From Streptomyces roseirectus (lineage in GTDB: Bacteria; Actinomycetota; Actinomycetes; Streptomycetales; Streptomycetaceae), in NCBI RefSeq assembly GCF_014489635.1, contig NZ_CP060828.1, positions 186,001 through 250,000 of the forward strand: 64,000 bases of DNA, written 5' to 3'. A model generated the notes under the pieces. It worked only from the letters and a program-made list of their open reading frames with translations, searched no databases and was not told the origin of the DNA. The first letter of the stretch is position 1; each line of letters starts with the position of its first letter. The translations under genes and the position numbers were made by a program. Positions 1 through 7,922 of this stretch are shown here, piece after piece.

Positions 1-1122
1 TTGGAGCAGCTGCGGCGGCGTACGAGCATGAAGTGGCGGACTTATCCGCGGGATGTGCTGCCGTTGTGGGTCGCGGAGATGGATGTTCCTCTCGCGGAGC
101 CGGTGGCGCGGGCGCTCACGGACGCGGTGGCGCTCGGGGACACGGGGTATCCGGTGGGGACGGCGTACGCGGAGGCGTTGGCGGGGTTCGCGGGGAAGCG
201 GTGGGGGTGGGAGGGGCTGGAGGTGGGGCGGACGGCGATCGTGCCGGACGTGATGATGGGGGTCGTGGAGATGCTGAAGCTGGTGTCGGGGCCGGGGGAC
301 GCGGTGGTCGTCAACTCGCCGGTCTACACGCCGTTCTACCAGTTCGTGGGGAACGCGGACCGGGTCGTTGTCGAGGCTCCGCTCACCGAGGAGGGGCGGA
401 TCGACCCCGGGGTGCTGGAGGAGACGTTCTCGCGGGTGCGGGCGGGCGGCGGACGGCCCGTGTACCTGCTGTGCAGCCCGCACAATCCGACCGGCACCCT
501 GCACACCGCCGCCGAGCTGGCGTCCGTCGCCGAACTGGCCCGCGCGTACGGCGTGCGGGTGGTGGCCGACGAGATCCACGCGCCGATCGTGGCGGCGGGC
601 GCGCGGTTCGTGCCGTACCTGAGTGTCCCCGGCGCGCGGGACGGGCTGTCGCTGATGTCGGCGTCGAAGGCGTGGAACCTGGCCGGACTCAAGGCGGCCG
701 TCGCCGTCGCGGGCCCCGAGGCGGGCGCCGATCTCGCGCGCCTGCCGGAGGAGGTGAGCCACGGGCCCAGCCATCTCGGCGTGATCGCCCACACCGCGGC
801 CCTGCGGGACGGGGGCGACTGGCTCGACGCGGTCCTGGCCGGACTGGACGACAACCGCCGCCTCCTGACCCGCCTCCTCGCCGAGCACCTGCCCGGCGTC
901 CGCTACGCCCCGGCCCGGGCGACCTACCTCGCCTGGCTGGACTGCCGCGCGCTGGACCTGGGCGACGATCCAGCAGGGGTCTTCCTGGAGCGCGGGCGCG
1001 TCGCTCTCAGCTCCGGTCCCGCCTTCGGCACCGGGGGCGCCGGCCACGTACGCCTGAACCTGGCGACGTCGCCGGAGATCCTGACGGAGGCGGTGCGGCG
1101 GATGGCCTCGGCGGTGGGGTGA
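1..1122 (+). CDS. MalY/PatB-type PLP C-S lyase/aminotransferase (5' end cut by window)
   Basis: Fold-type I PLP enzyme of the MalY/PatB family, which cleaves cystathionine or other cysteine S-conjugates to thiol, pyruvate and ammonia. Visible motifs are the N-terminal RTSMKWR and LPLWVAEMD typical of the family, HNPTGT for cofactor binding, ADEIHAP, and [12 protein letters not shown] holding the Schiff-base lysine. The frame is open at base 1. Family members usually have about 10-20 more residues before this point, so the true start probably lies upstream and the first TTG is not a reliable start. It is transcribed towards the leftward EamA operon and is separated from it by the VOC gene, so membership of the neighbouring cluster is uncertain. 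A second MalY/PatB protein lies at 16651. Confidence 0.85.
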   Translation: MEQLRRRTSMKWRTYPRDVLPLWVAEMDVPLAEPVARALTDAVALGDTGYPVGTAYAEALAGFAGKRWGWEGLEVGRTAIVPDVMMGVVEMLKLVSGPGDAVVVNSPVYTPFYQFVGNADRVVVEAPLTEEGRIDPGVLEETFSRVRAGGGRPVYLLCSPHNPTGTLHTAAELASVAELARAYGVRVVADEIHAPIVAAGARFVPYLSVPGARDGLSLMSASKAWNLAGLKAAVAVAGPEAGADLARLPEEVSHGPSHLGVIAHTAALRDGGDWLDAVLAGLDDNRRLLTRLLAEHLPGVRYAPARATYLAWLDCRALDLGDDPAGVFLERGRVALSSGPAFGTGGAGHVRLNLATSPEILTEAVRRMASAVG

Positions 1123-1144
1123 GGACGGCCCGCGGAAAAGAATG

Positions 1145-1172
1145 CCCTGATCAGGGTCCCCCCTGTTAAGGT
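1145..1172 (+). promoter_or_regulatory. Palindrome and -10-like element before the VOC gene
   Basis: A perfect 12-bp palindrome CCCTGATCAGGG (1145-1156) is followed by TAAGGT (1167-1172), which fits the actinobacterial -10 pattern TANNNT. Only six bases separate it from the GTG at 1179, so the transcript may be leaderless. There is no Shine-Dalgarno sequence before that GTG. The palindrome may be an operator. Confidence 0.4.
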
Positions 1173-1178
1173 GCGCCG

Positions 1179-1613
1179 GTGTCAGAGATCAAAAAGTTTC
1201 AGGTCACCTTCGACTGCGCGGAGCCCGAGCGGGTAGCCCGTTTCTGGTGCGAGGTGCTGGGGTACGTGGTTCCGCCGCTGCCGGAGGAGTTCGCATCGTG
1301 GGCGGAGTACGACAGTTCGCTGCCGCCGGAGCGGCAGGGCGCGGCGTTCGCGTGCATGGACCCCGAGGGCGTGGGCCCGCGCATGTACTTCCAGCGGGTC
1401 CCTGAGGGCAAGGTCGTCAAGAACAGGGTGCACCTCGACGTGCGGGTCGCCACCGGGCTCGTCGGCGAGGAGCGGCTGGCGGTCCTGCAGGCCGAGCGTG
1501 CCCGGCTGGAGGCGCTGGGCGCGGAGTGCGTGGAGGTGCTGCTCGCCGACGAGTTCAACGAGTCGTGCATCTCGATGCGGGACATCGAGGGCAACGAGTT
1601 CTGCATCGACTGA
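1179..1613 (+). CDS. VOC family (glyoxalase/bleomycin-resistance fold) protein
   Basis: A 144-residue protein with the single-copy vicinal-oxygen-chelate fold often found in Streptomyces as a glyoxalase-like protein. It starts with IKKFQVTFDCAEPERVARFW and ends with a beta-strand that reads DIEGNEFCID, the usual end of this subfamily. Members bind a metal or small molecule, and some act as antibiotic-binding resistance proteins, but the substrate cannot be told from sequence. The GTG start is chosen because it follows a -10-like TAAGGT by six bases (leaderless). The gene ends 4 bp before the stop of the convergent EamA exporter. A role in self-protection for the adjacent cluster is possible but is only inference. 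Confidence 0.8.
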   Translation: MSEIKKFQVTFDCAEPERVARFWCEVLGYVVPPLPEEFASWAEYDSSLPPERQGAAFACMDPEGVGPRMYFQRVPEGKVVKNRVHLDVRVATGLVGEERLAVLQAERARLEALGAECVEVLLADEFNESCISMRDIEGNEFCID

Positions 1614-1617
1614 CGGC

Positions 1618-2607
1618 CTAGGCGGACCGGGGTGGGAGGCGCCGCGCGTCTTCCACCCCCGTCTCGGGGACGCCCTCCGGGCCGGCCCCCGTGTCCCCGC
1701 TCCCCCGCCGCAGCGCCGCGATCACCAGCCCCGCCCCGATGAGCCCGGCCCCCGCGAGGTGGAACCCCCGGATGCGCTCGTCGAGGAAGAGGAACGCGAG
1801 GACCGCCCCGAAGACCGGCATGAGGTGCAGGAACTGCCCCGCCCGCGCCGCCCCGAGCAGTTCCGCCCCGCGGTTGTAGCAGAAGTAGCAGAGCAGGGAC
1901 GGGATCAGCGCGACATAGCCGACGGCGGCGACGGAGCCCGCCGTCAGCGGCAGCGGGTGCCCGGCGGCGGCCTCGGCGGCGGCGAACGGCGCGAGCATCA
2001 CCGCGCCGAGCGCGAAGGTCGACGTCAGCAGGCTCAGCGGGTGGACCGTCGGGCGCCTGCGCAGCAGTGTCGTGTAGAGGGCGTAGCTGACGACGGCGAG
2101 CAGGATCCAGCCGACGCCGCCGCCCAGGGCGAGCGTCCCGGCGTCGAAGGGATGCCCTTGGGTGACGACCACCCAGACCCCGGCCAGCGACAGGGCGAGG
2201 CCGAGGAGTTGGAGGCGCTGGGGGCGTTCGCGGAAGAGGAGGAAGACGAAGACGAGGATCAGCACCGGCATGATCGACTGCATGAGCAGGGCGCTGATCG
2301 CGGTGGTGGACCGCAGGCCCGCGTAGATCAGGGTGTTGTACGCGGCGACCCCGGTGGCCGCGAGCAGCAGGACGGTGCCCTTGCACTGGCGCAGGACGGG
2401 TAGGTCGCGGCGCAGCCGGGGCAGGCCGAAGGGGAGGATGACGGCGGTGGCGGCGAGCCAGCGGAAGAACGCGAGGTTGACGGGCGGCACGGTGCCGTGG
2501 GTGAGCCGGCCGACGACGAAGTTGCCCGACCAGCCCGCGGCGGCGAGGCACAGCAGGAGCGCCGGTGACCGGTAGAGCCGGGCGAACACCGTCTGGACCC
2601 TCCGCAC
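1618..2607 (-). CDS. EamA/DMT-family exporter
   Basis: A 329-residue, very hydrophobic protein with two EamA repeats and about ten predicted membrane helices. It opens with LAAAGWSGNFVVGRL and includes PPVNLAFFRWL, both typical of the drug/metabolite transporter superfamily. These proteins export amino acids, metabolites or drugs across the cytoplasmic membrane. The GTG start is preceded by GAGAGGGGC. It lies 36 bp downstream of the kynureninase gene in the same direction, so it is probably the last gene of the operon starting at 6852. That position makes it a candidate exporter or self-resistance gene for the cluster product. The C-terminal tail is charged and cytosolic. Confidence 0.85.
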   Translation of the reverse strand: MRRVQTVFARLYRSPALLLCLAAAGWSGNFVVGRLTHGTVPPVNLAFFRWLAATAVILPFGLPRLRRDLPVLRQCKGTVLLLAATGVAAYNTLIYAGLRSTTAISALLMQSIMPVLILVFVFLLFRERPQRLQLLGLALSLAGVWVVVTQGHPFDAGTLALGGGVGWILLAVVSYALYTTLLRRRPTVHPLSLLTSTFALGAVMLAPFAAAEAAAGHPLPLTAGSVAAVGYVALIPSLLCYFCYNRGAELLGAARAGQFLHLMPVFGAVLAFLFLDERIRGFHLAGAGLIGAGLVIAALRRGSGDTGAGPEGVPETGVEDARRLPPRSA

Positions 2608-2643
2608 CGCTGCCCCTCTCCCGTGTCTCCCGCGTGTGAGCGT

Positions 2644-3828
2644 CTATGCCGTGAGGACCCGTCCGAGCGCCGCCGCCGCGTCCCAGACGTCAACATAGCG
2701 AACGGACAGCGGTGACAGCCCGACGCGGATCAGGTCGGGTACCCGTACCTCGGCCATGAACCCCTCCCCCGCGAGCCCCTTGGCGATCCGCTCGGCGTCG
2801 GGGTGGCGGACGCTGACGTGCCCGCCCCTGCGCTGCGGCGCCCGTGGACTCACCACCTGGGCCCCCGCCCGCTCGGCGAGTTCCGCGAACAGCCCGGTGA
2901 GCGCGAGGGACTTGGCCCGCACGAGCCGCGTGTCCACGTTCCCGGCGAGCCGCACCCCCTCCTCCAGCGCGACCAGGCTGAGCAGCGGCGGGCACCCGGT
3001 GAGGAGCCTCCCGACGCCGTCCGCCGGCCGGTACCCGGCCTCGAAGGCGAACGGCTCCGCGTGCCCGAGCCACCCGGTGACCGGCTGCTCGACGCGGGGC
3101 AGCAGCCGCGCGGCGACATACAGGTAACCCGGCGCCCCGGGCCCGCCGTTGAGGTACTTGTACCCGCACCCCACGGCGAGATCGGTCCCGTCCGCGTCGA
3201 GCCCGACCGGCACCACCCCCGCGCTGTGCGCGAGGTCCCACAGCACGAGCGAACCCGCCGCGTGCGCCCGCCGGTTGATCTCCCGCATGGGAAGCAGCTC
3301 CCCGGTGCGATAGTCGACGTGGCTGAGCACGACGACGGCGGTGTCCTCGTCGAGGGCGCCGGCGAGCGCGTGGGCCTCGACCCGGCGCACCCGCACGTCG
3401 GGCCGGACGTGCCGGACGACGCCGTCCGCGATGTAGAGGTCGCTCGGGAAGTTCCCGGCGTCGGTGAGGACGGTCCGCCGCCCGGGGTTCAACTCCAGGG
3501 CGGCGCACAGGAGTTTGAAGAGGTTGACGGAGGTCGACTCGCCGACGACGGTCTGTCCCGGCGCCGCGCCGACGAGCCGTCCGACACGGTCGCCGACCGT
3601 GCGCGGCAGGTCGAGCCAGCCGTGTTTCCACCAGGCGGAGTTCATGTCCGCGCGCCACTGCTCGCGCACCACCTTCGACAGCCGGTGCCAGGTCGCGCGC
3701 GGCGGCGGCCCGAGGGAATTGCCGTTGAGGAAGACGGGCCGCTGAGGGAGGTCGAACTCCTCGCGCAGGGCGCCGAGTTCGTCGGCGGCGTCGAGCGCGA
3801 GGCAGTCCGCCCGGTCACCGACCCTCAT
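2644..3828 (-). CDS. kynU: Kynureninase-family PLP hydrolase
   Basis: Kynureninase hydrolyses L-kynurenine or 3-hydroxykynurenine to (3-hydroxy)anthranilate plus alanine. The 394-residue protein has the family's N-terminal FLNGNSLGPPP, DLAHSAGVVP, and the PLP-lysine segment CGYKYLNGGPGAPG. The ATG at 3828 is chosen because it overlaps the upstream stop by 4 bp; a longer frame to 3882 would run into the SnoaL gene. No tryptophan dioxygenase or formamidase is nearby, so it need not serve tryptophan breakdown. As a cluster enzyme it could supply anthranilate or cleave another gamma-keto alpha-amino acid. Family assignment is firm; the substrate here is open. Confidence 0.88.
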   Translation of the reverse strand: MRVGDRADCLALDAADELGALREEFDLPQRPVFLNGNSLGPPPRATWHRLSKVVREQWRADMNSAWWKHGWLDLPRTVGDRVGRLVGAAPGQTVVGESTSVNLFKLLCAALELNPGRRTVLTDAGNFPSDLYIADGVVRHVRPDVRVRRVEAHALAGALDEDTAVVVLSHVDYRTGELLPMREINRRAHAAGSLVLWDLAHSAGVVPVGLDADGTDLAVGCGYKYLNGGPGAPGYLYVAARLLPRVEQPVTGWLGHAEPFAFEAGYRPADGVGRLLTGCPPLLSLVALEEGVRLAGNVDTRLVRAKSLALTGLFAELAERAGAQVVSPRAPQRRGGHVSVRHPDAERIAKGLAGEGFMAEVRVPDLIRVGLSPLSVRYVDVWDAAAALGRVLTA

Positions 3829-4250
3829 GCGGTGGCCGTGAGCTGGCGCATCAGGTCGTACATGTCCTCGTTGTGCCACCACTCGGCGAGGAGGTCGCCG
3901 TCGAAGCGCATGATGTCGATGCCGGTGAGGGTGACCCGGCGGCCGGTGGCGGGGATGCCGGACAGGACGCCGAGGTGGGTGCCGGAGGAGTTGTAGCGGG
4001 CGACGATCTTGTCACCGGCGGTGATGACGTCCTCGATGACGAACTTGTAGTCGGGGAACGCCTGGTGCCAGTCGAGGGCCATGCTGATGTGGCCGTGCTT
4101 GGTGTTGGGGAAGGCGTCGATGGGCCGGTGGTCGAAGAAGTGCTCGGCGAGGACCCTGCCGCCCGCCGGGTCGCCGGCGTTCCACAGTTCGCCGATCCAC
4201 ACGTCCTCGTAGACGTGCCGCATCAGCTCGTACCGGGTGTCCGTGGTCAT
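3825..4250 (-). CDS. SnoaL-like / ester cyclase family protein (NTF2 fold)
   Basis: A 141-residue protein with the cone-shaped alpha+beta barrel of the SnoaL/NTF2 superfamily. Recognisable parts are the N-terminal helix, ALDWHQAFPDYKF, GDKIVARYNSSGTHLG and the end strand around FDGDLLAEWWHNEDMYDLMRQL. Relatives include polyketide cyclases, small hydroxylases and isomerases, and many have no known reaction. No polyketide synthase is in the window, so a classical aldol cyclase role is unlikely. It starts 3 bp after the SpeD stop and overlaps kynU by 4 bp, so it is translationally coupled to both. Confidence 0.8.
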   Translation of the reverse strand: MTTDTRYELMRHVYEDVWIGELWNAGDPAGGRVLAEHFFDHRPIDAFPNTKHGHISMALDWHQAFPDYKFVIEDVITAGDKIVARYNSSGTHLGVLSGIPATGRRVTLTGIDIMRFDGDLLAEWWHNEDMYDLMRQLTATA

Positions 4251-4253
4251 GGC

Positions 4254-4673
4254 TCACCTCTCCACGGTGTCGACGGGCGGCATAAGGGCGCCGATGCCGC
4301 GCACGAGTTCCTGGGCGACGATCCGCTCCGGCGAGAAGCCGGCCTGGAGCACCGGGAGCGCCTTGTTCGGCTCGGCCGTCCCGCACATGAACAGGTCGAC
4401 GGCGGCGAAACGGTACTCGGGCCAGCTGTGCACGCTGATGTGGGACTCGGCGAGCACGGCGACGCCGGAGACCCCGCCGCCGCGCCCGAAGTGGTGGACG
4501 TGGACGTACAGCAGGAGGGCACCGGCGGCGCGGGCGCACTCGCGCAGCACGGTCTCGGCGTGCGCGGGGTCGTCGAGGCGGCTGGCGCCGACGAGGTCGG
4601 CGAGGAGGTGGGTGCCGGCGCCCTGGTCGTCGGACAGGACGGGCACCGGGTGGTGGGGTTCGGGCAGGTTCAC
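4254..4673 (-). CDS. speD: S-adenosylmethionine decarboxylase proenzyme (SpeD family)
   Basis: The enzyme decarboxylates SAM through a pyruvoyl group made by self-cleavage, giving the aminopropyl donor for polyamines. In this 139-residue protein the processing site is ESHISVHSWPE. By comparison with the Thermotoga enzyme, cleavage would fall before Ser77, with His82 and Cys97 (FMCG) as the processing and catalytic residues; all three are present with the right spacing. The GTG start overlaps the dioxygenase stop by 4 bp. No spermidine synthase gene is in the window, so either one acts in trans, or dcSAM is used directly, or the enzyme decarboxylates another compound. Its place in a biosynthetic operon is unusual. 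Confidence 0.9.
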   Translation of the reverse strand: MNLPEPHHPVPVLSDDQGAGTHLLADLVGASRLDDPAHAETVLRECARAAGALLLYVHVHHFGRGGGVSGVAVLAESHISVHSWPEYRFAAVDLFMCGTAEPNKALPVLQAGFSPERIVAQELVRGIGALMPPVDTVER

Positions 4674-5413
4674 CGGTCCTCCTCGACGGGGTTGGGCTCG
4701 ACGGGGTTGAGGGAGAACCCGCAGACGTCGCGGGTCGCCAGGGCGGCGTCGCCCGCGACCTCGACGGGGGTGACGTCGTGCAGGCAGCGCGGGTCCTCGA
4801 ACACCACGGTGTCACCGGGCCGTTCGAGGGCCAGCTCGCGGTGGATACGGCCGTCGAGGCCGGCGAAGCGGCTGACGCCGCCGCTGACGTCGGCGCGGCC
4901 GACGAGGGTGATGGAGGTGAAGGCGTGCCCGTCGTGGTGCATGCCTTCCGGCGCCGGGTGGCCGGGCAGGCCGGGGCGGGCGACGATCCGCATGAGGTGG
5001 ACGCCGACCTCCCAGGTGCGGCCCCGGCCCCCGGGGAGGACGGCCAGGACGTCCCACATCAGCTGGGCGAGGTAAGGGTTGGCGCGGGTGCGGGCGGCCA
5101 GCGGCTCGAACTTGCGGTGCATACCGCCCGCGTAGGGGTTGAGTTCGGTGCTCTGGAAGAAGGCCCGGTCCTCCAGGGGTTCGATCGCGCGGCTCTCGGT
5201 GTCGGCGGCGAAGAGGCCGAAGCGGCGCTTGCGGAAGACGTGGTCGCCCTTCAGCCAGCGGTCGTCGGCCAGGTCCTCGAAGTCCTCGGCGAGTTCGCGC
5301 CGTCCGGCGTCCAGCCGTCCGTCGAGGGGGGTGCGGGCGGGCAGCAGGAGCACCGGGTCGTCGGTGAAGCGACTCCCCGGCAGCGCGCCGAAGAGTTCGG
5401 TGTGGGTCGTCAT
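4670..5413 (-). CDS. 2-oxoglutarate/Fe(II) dioxygenase (L-isoleucine-dioxygenase-like, PF10014 type)
   Basis: A 247-residue oxygenase resembling the family that hydroxylates free aliphatic amino acids. Iron ligands are visible as His159-x-Asp161 (EGMHHDGHAF) and His212 (RCLHDVTPV), with Arg228 placed to bind 2-oxoglutarate. The segment GRADVSGGVSRF is characteristic of the family. The ATG at 5413 is selected over upstream in-frame starts because the conserved domain begins there and the longer frame would run into the preceding gene. It overlaps speD by 4 bp. It probably hydroxylates a free or carrier-bound amino acid in the pathway, but the substrate is unknown. Confidence 0.85.
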   Translation of the reverse strand: MTTHTELFGALPGSRFTDDPVLLLPARTPLDGRLDAGRRELAEDFEDLADDRWLKGDHVFRKRRFGLFAADTESRAIEPLEDRAFFQSTELNPYAGGMHRKFEPLAARTRANPYLAQLMWDVLAVLPGGRGRTWEVGVHLMRIVARPGLPGHPAPEGMHHDGHAFTSITLVGRADVSGGVSRFAGLDGRIHRELALERPGDTVVFEDPRCLHDVTPVEVAGDAALATRDVCGFSLNPVEPNPVEEDR

Positions 5414-5433
5414 CGCTCGTGTCCCTCGGTGGT

Positions 5434-6852
5434 TCAGGGCGTGTGGTCGAGGTAGGTGTCGAAGTCCCAGGCGGTGGTGGTGGCCAGGAACCGGTCCCAT
5501 TCGTCGCCCTTGAGGGCGGTGTACGTCGAGTAGAGGCGGCCCGGGAGGGCGGCGCGGACGACGTCGTCGGCGTCGAGGGCCGCGAGGGCGGTGCCGAGGT
5601 CGCCGGGCAGCCGGGGGCCGGGGGTGTCGTAGGCGCTGGCGGCCAGCGGCGGGCCCGCGTCGAGGCGGCGGGTGAGGCCGTCGTCGACGGCGGCGAGGAG
5701 CCCGGCTGCCATCAGGTAGGGGTTGGTCAGGGAGTCGGCGACGCGGAACTCGATCCGGTCGGGGGCGGAGACGCGGACGGCGCAGGTGCGGTTCTGGTGG
5801 CCCCAGTGGGCGGTGACGGGCGCCCACAGTCCCGAGTCGCGCAGGCGGCGGTAGGAGTTGACGGTCGGGCAGGCGAGCGCGGTGAGGGCGGGGAGGTGGG
5901 CGACGATACCGCCGATGGTGTGCCGCCGCGACGCGCCGTCCGCCGTGCGGAAGGTGTTGGTGCCGCCGGTGAGGTGGGTGCGGACGCCCGGGGCGCAGGT
6001 GCTGGTGCCCAGGTCGCGTTCCTCGTCGTGGCCGCCGTCCCAGAGGGAGAGGTTGTGGTGGCAGCCGCAGCCGGGGTAGCCCTGGAACGGCTTGGGCAGG
6101 AAGCAGGCGACGAGGCCGAGTTCGCGGGCGACCTGGCGGCAGATCTGCCGGTAGGTGATGAGCCGGTCGGCGGTGCGCAGGGGGTCGTCGTGGGCGAAGT
6201 TGAGTTCGAGCTGGCCGGGGGCGTCCTCGTGGTCGCCCTGGATCATGTCGAGGCCCAGCGCGCGACCGTAGGCGACGCTGCGCAGGGTCACCTCACGTAG
6301 TTCCTCGAACTGGTCGATGTGGTAGCAGTGCGGCTTGGTGACGCCGACCAGCTCGCCCTTCTCGCGGCGCAGCCACAGCATCTCGGGTTCGGTGCCGATC
6401 CGCAGGTGGGTGCCATGGCGTTCGGTGAACGCCGCCTGGAGCCGGGCGAGGTTGGTGCGGCAGTCGGCGTCGAGCGTGGCGCCGGGGTCGGTCTCCTCGT
6501 CGCGGTTGCGGAAGAGGCGGGCGAAGACGCGGGCGATCCGGCCGTCCCAGGGGAGCTGGGCGAACGTGTCGGGGTCGGGGAGGGCGAGGAGTTCGGAGGC
6601 TTCGGGGCCGTGGCCGAGGTAGTGGCCGGCGCGGTCGGTCGCGACGTTCGCGGTCGAGCCGTAGACAAGCTGGACGCCGCGTCCGGCGACGTCCTCCCAG
6701 TGCGCCGCGGGAATTCCCTTGCCGACGACGCGGCCGGTGACGGTGACGTACTGGACGTAGATGTATTCGATGCCGAGCAGGTCGATGAGTTTGCGTGCAT
6801 GGCCGATCCCGTCCGCCCTTCCGGGGGCGTTCAGGAAGTCGTCGATATCCAC
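5434..6852 (-). CDS. Glutamine-synthetase-family ligase
   Basis: A 472-residue protein with the full GS fold. It has a beta-grasp N-terminus, EPEMLW for metal binding, GCGCHHNLSLW in place of the canonical G-x-G-x-H-x-H segment, NRTCAVRV, and RIEFRVAD-x-NPY at the C-terminus. In the N-terminal motif the catalytic Asp that helps bind ammonium in true GS (Asp50 region, F-x-D-x-x-G) appears as threonine (QYVTVTG), by eye. This argues for a gamma-glutamyl-amine or other amide ligase rather than GlnA. The GTG at 6852 is chosen because GGAAGG sits 8 bases upstream; a TTG at 6894 is the alternative. It is the first gene of the leftward operon, 20 bp before the dioxygenase. With speD next door, a polyamine-like amine is a reasonable but unproven acceptor. 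Confidence 0.82.
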   Translation of the reverse strand: MDIDDFLNAPGRADGIGHARKLIDLLGIEYIYVQYVTVTGRVVGKGIPAAHWEDVAGRGVQLVYGSTANVATDRAGHYLGHGPEASELLALPDPDTFAQLPWDGRIARVFARLFRNRDEETDPGATLDADCRTNLARLQAAFTERHGTHLRIGTEPEMLWLRREKGELVGVTKPHCYHIDQFEELREVTLRSVAYGRALGLDMIQGDHEDAPGQLELNFAHDDPLRTADRLITYRQICRQVARELGLVACFLPKPFQGYPGCGCHHNLSLWDGGHDEERDLGTSTCAPGVRTHLTGGTNTFRTADGASRRHTIGGIVAHLPALTALACPTVNSYRRLRDSGLWAPVTAHWGHQNRTCAVRVSAPDRIEFRVADSLTNPYLMAAGLLAAVDDGLTRRLDAGPPLAASAYDTPGPRLPGDLGTALAALDADDVVRAALPGRLYSTYTALKGDEWDRFLATTTAWDFDTYLDHTP

Positions 6853-7002
6853 CTGGACTGCCTTCCGGGGATTTATCGGATCCTCGCCGGGCAACGGAAA
6901 GCGGCCGGCGAGCAGGGGGGAAACAGCCTTCCCGCGTCAAGGATCCAAGGCTGATACGCGACACCGCGGCGCGGTGCCCACCCGGGGCTCGGAGGCCGGA
7001 GC

Positions 7003-7023
7003 ACATCGGGTGCGTCCCGATGT
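7003..7023. promoter_or_regulatory. Inverted repeat 1, candidate operator or hairpin
   Basis: ACATCGGG and CCCGATGT form 8-bp perfect arms around a 5-base centre, followed by TTTT on the + strand. It could be a regulator site or a weak terminator. It lies about 150 bp upstream of the leftward operon start. Confidence 0.4.
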
Positions 7024-7088
7024 TTTGGTATCACCCGTCACGCGGTCGCCGTCAACAGCGGAGGTCGATTTGGCCGGAACGGCATGGT

Positions 7089-7105
7089 AGGAGGTGTGAC
7101 CTCCT
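7089..7105. promoter_or_regulatory. Inverted repeat 2, candidate operator
   Basis: AGGAGGT-GTG-ACCTCCT has perfect 7-bp arms with a 3-base spacer, the shape of a dimeric regulator site. The left arm resembles a Shine-Dalgarno sequence, but no good frame follows it. Confidence 0.4.
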
Positions 7106-7482
7106 GAGCAGGTTCGACCAGGTTGTTCGCTGCCCGGAGGGGGCGGATCGGAAGTCGTTCATGGCTGATTCACGTCCGTCACAGGAAAGTCACAGAAAAG
7201 TCGGATGCGGATTCCGACGGTCCTCTTCCGGCCGTACAGGCTGTTGTGCGCCATTCTGACCGGCGGCCGTTCGCCTCGAAATGGAAGCACCGGGCAAGGG
7301 GATTCCCCTGCGGCAACGCAGTCAGCCGGCCTGTGGCGCCCGCGAGAATCACGGCTGGTGGCCCGCTGGCCGAATACCGACGCGTATCCGGAAATCGCCC
7401 GTACCGCGGCCTTCGCGTTCCGGACAGCTGGGTTAGGGTCGTTTCTCGACAACCTGATCACCGATGTGATCCAGGAGGTTCC

Positions 7483-7848
7483 GTGTTCCTCGACTGGAAC
7501 TCTCAGCCCGAGACACACCGCATGCGCGCCGGGGCGAGCCGCCACGTGGCGAGCGGGCAGCACTCCTCCGTCGTCCGGGTCGTCACCGATCCCGGCGCCG
7601 AGTTCGACGGCCGTCCGCACCGCCATCCGCACGAGCAGTGGGTCGTGGTGACCGCCGGCGAACTCACCCTGAGCTGCGGCGAGAAGAAGCACACGCTGGG
7701 CGCCGGGGACGTGCTGTTCGTGCCGGGCGGCCAGTGGCACGCGGCGCTCGGCGTCGGCGAACAGGGCGCCGTCTACCTGGAGTTCTCCGCGCCGCCCCGG
7801 CTCGACCTGCTGCCGGGCTCGGTCCTGCCCAGCGCGCTCGAATTCTGA
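7483..7848 (+). CDS. Small cupin-domain protein
   Basis: A 121-residue single cupin barrel. The first cupin motif reads HRHPHEQWVVVTAGE, with the three metal-binding positions, and the second reads GDVLFVPGGQWHAA, with the last histidine. Proteins of this size act as metal-dependent isomerases, dioxygenases, lyases or ligand sensors. The GTG start has a near-perfect AGGAGG six bases upstream and begins the rightward operon. The next gene is 74 bp downstream with its own AAGGAGGTG. A catalytic or metabolite-sensing role in the cluster is possible; nothing in the sequence decides between them. Confidence 0.8.
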   Translation: MFLDWNSQPETHRMRAGASRHVASGQHSSVVRVVTDPGAEFDGRPHRHPHEQWVVVTAGELTLSCGEKKHTLGAGDVLFVPGGQWHAALGVGEQGAVYLEFSAPPRLDLLPGSVLPSALEF

Positions 7849-7922
7849 TCTCCGGCCGCTTCCGACAACTGTCCAAGCCGTCACGTTCTGCCGTCACCCG
7901 ATCAAGGAGGTGTGAGATTCCC

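Larger units (their letters stand above)
6853..7482. promoter_or_regulatory. Divergent control region between the two cluster operons
   Basis: This 630-bp stretch has no convincing gene. It is visibly less G+C-rich than the flanks and must carry the promoters for the leftward glutamine-synthetase operon and the rightward cupin operon. Two perfect inverted repeats lie in it and are listed separately. The right end carries AGGAGGTTCC directly before the cupin GTG. Confidence 0.6.

Noticed and set aside
2644..3882. Longer kynureninase starting at 3882
   Set aside because: It would overlap the SnoaL gene by 58 bp; the ATG at 3828 gives a 4-bp coupled overlap and the normal family N-terminus.
7003..7027. 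Rho-independent terminator reading of the dyad followed by TTTT
   Set aside because: No plus-strand gene precedes it, so an operator is more likely.
6967..7140. Possible small genes in the divergent promoter region
   Set aside because: The frames are Arg-rich without ribosome sites or conserved sequence; the region is better read as control DNA.
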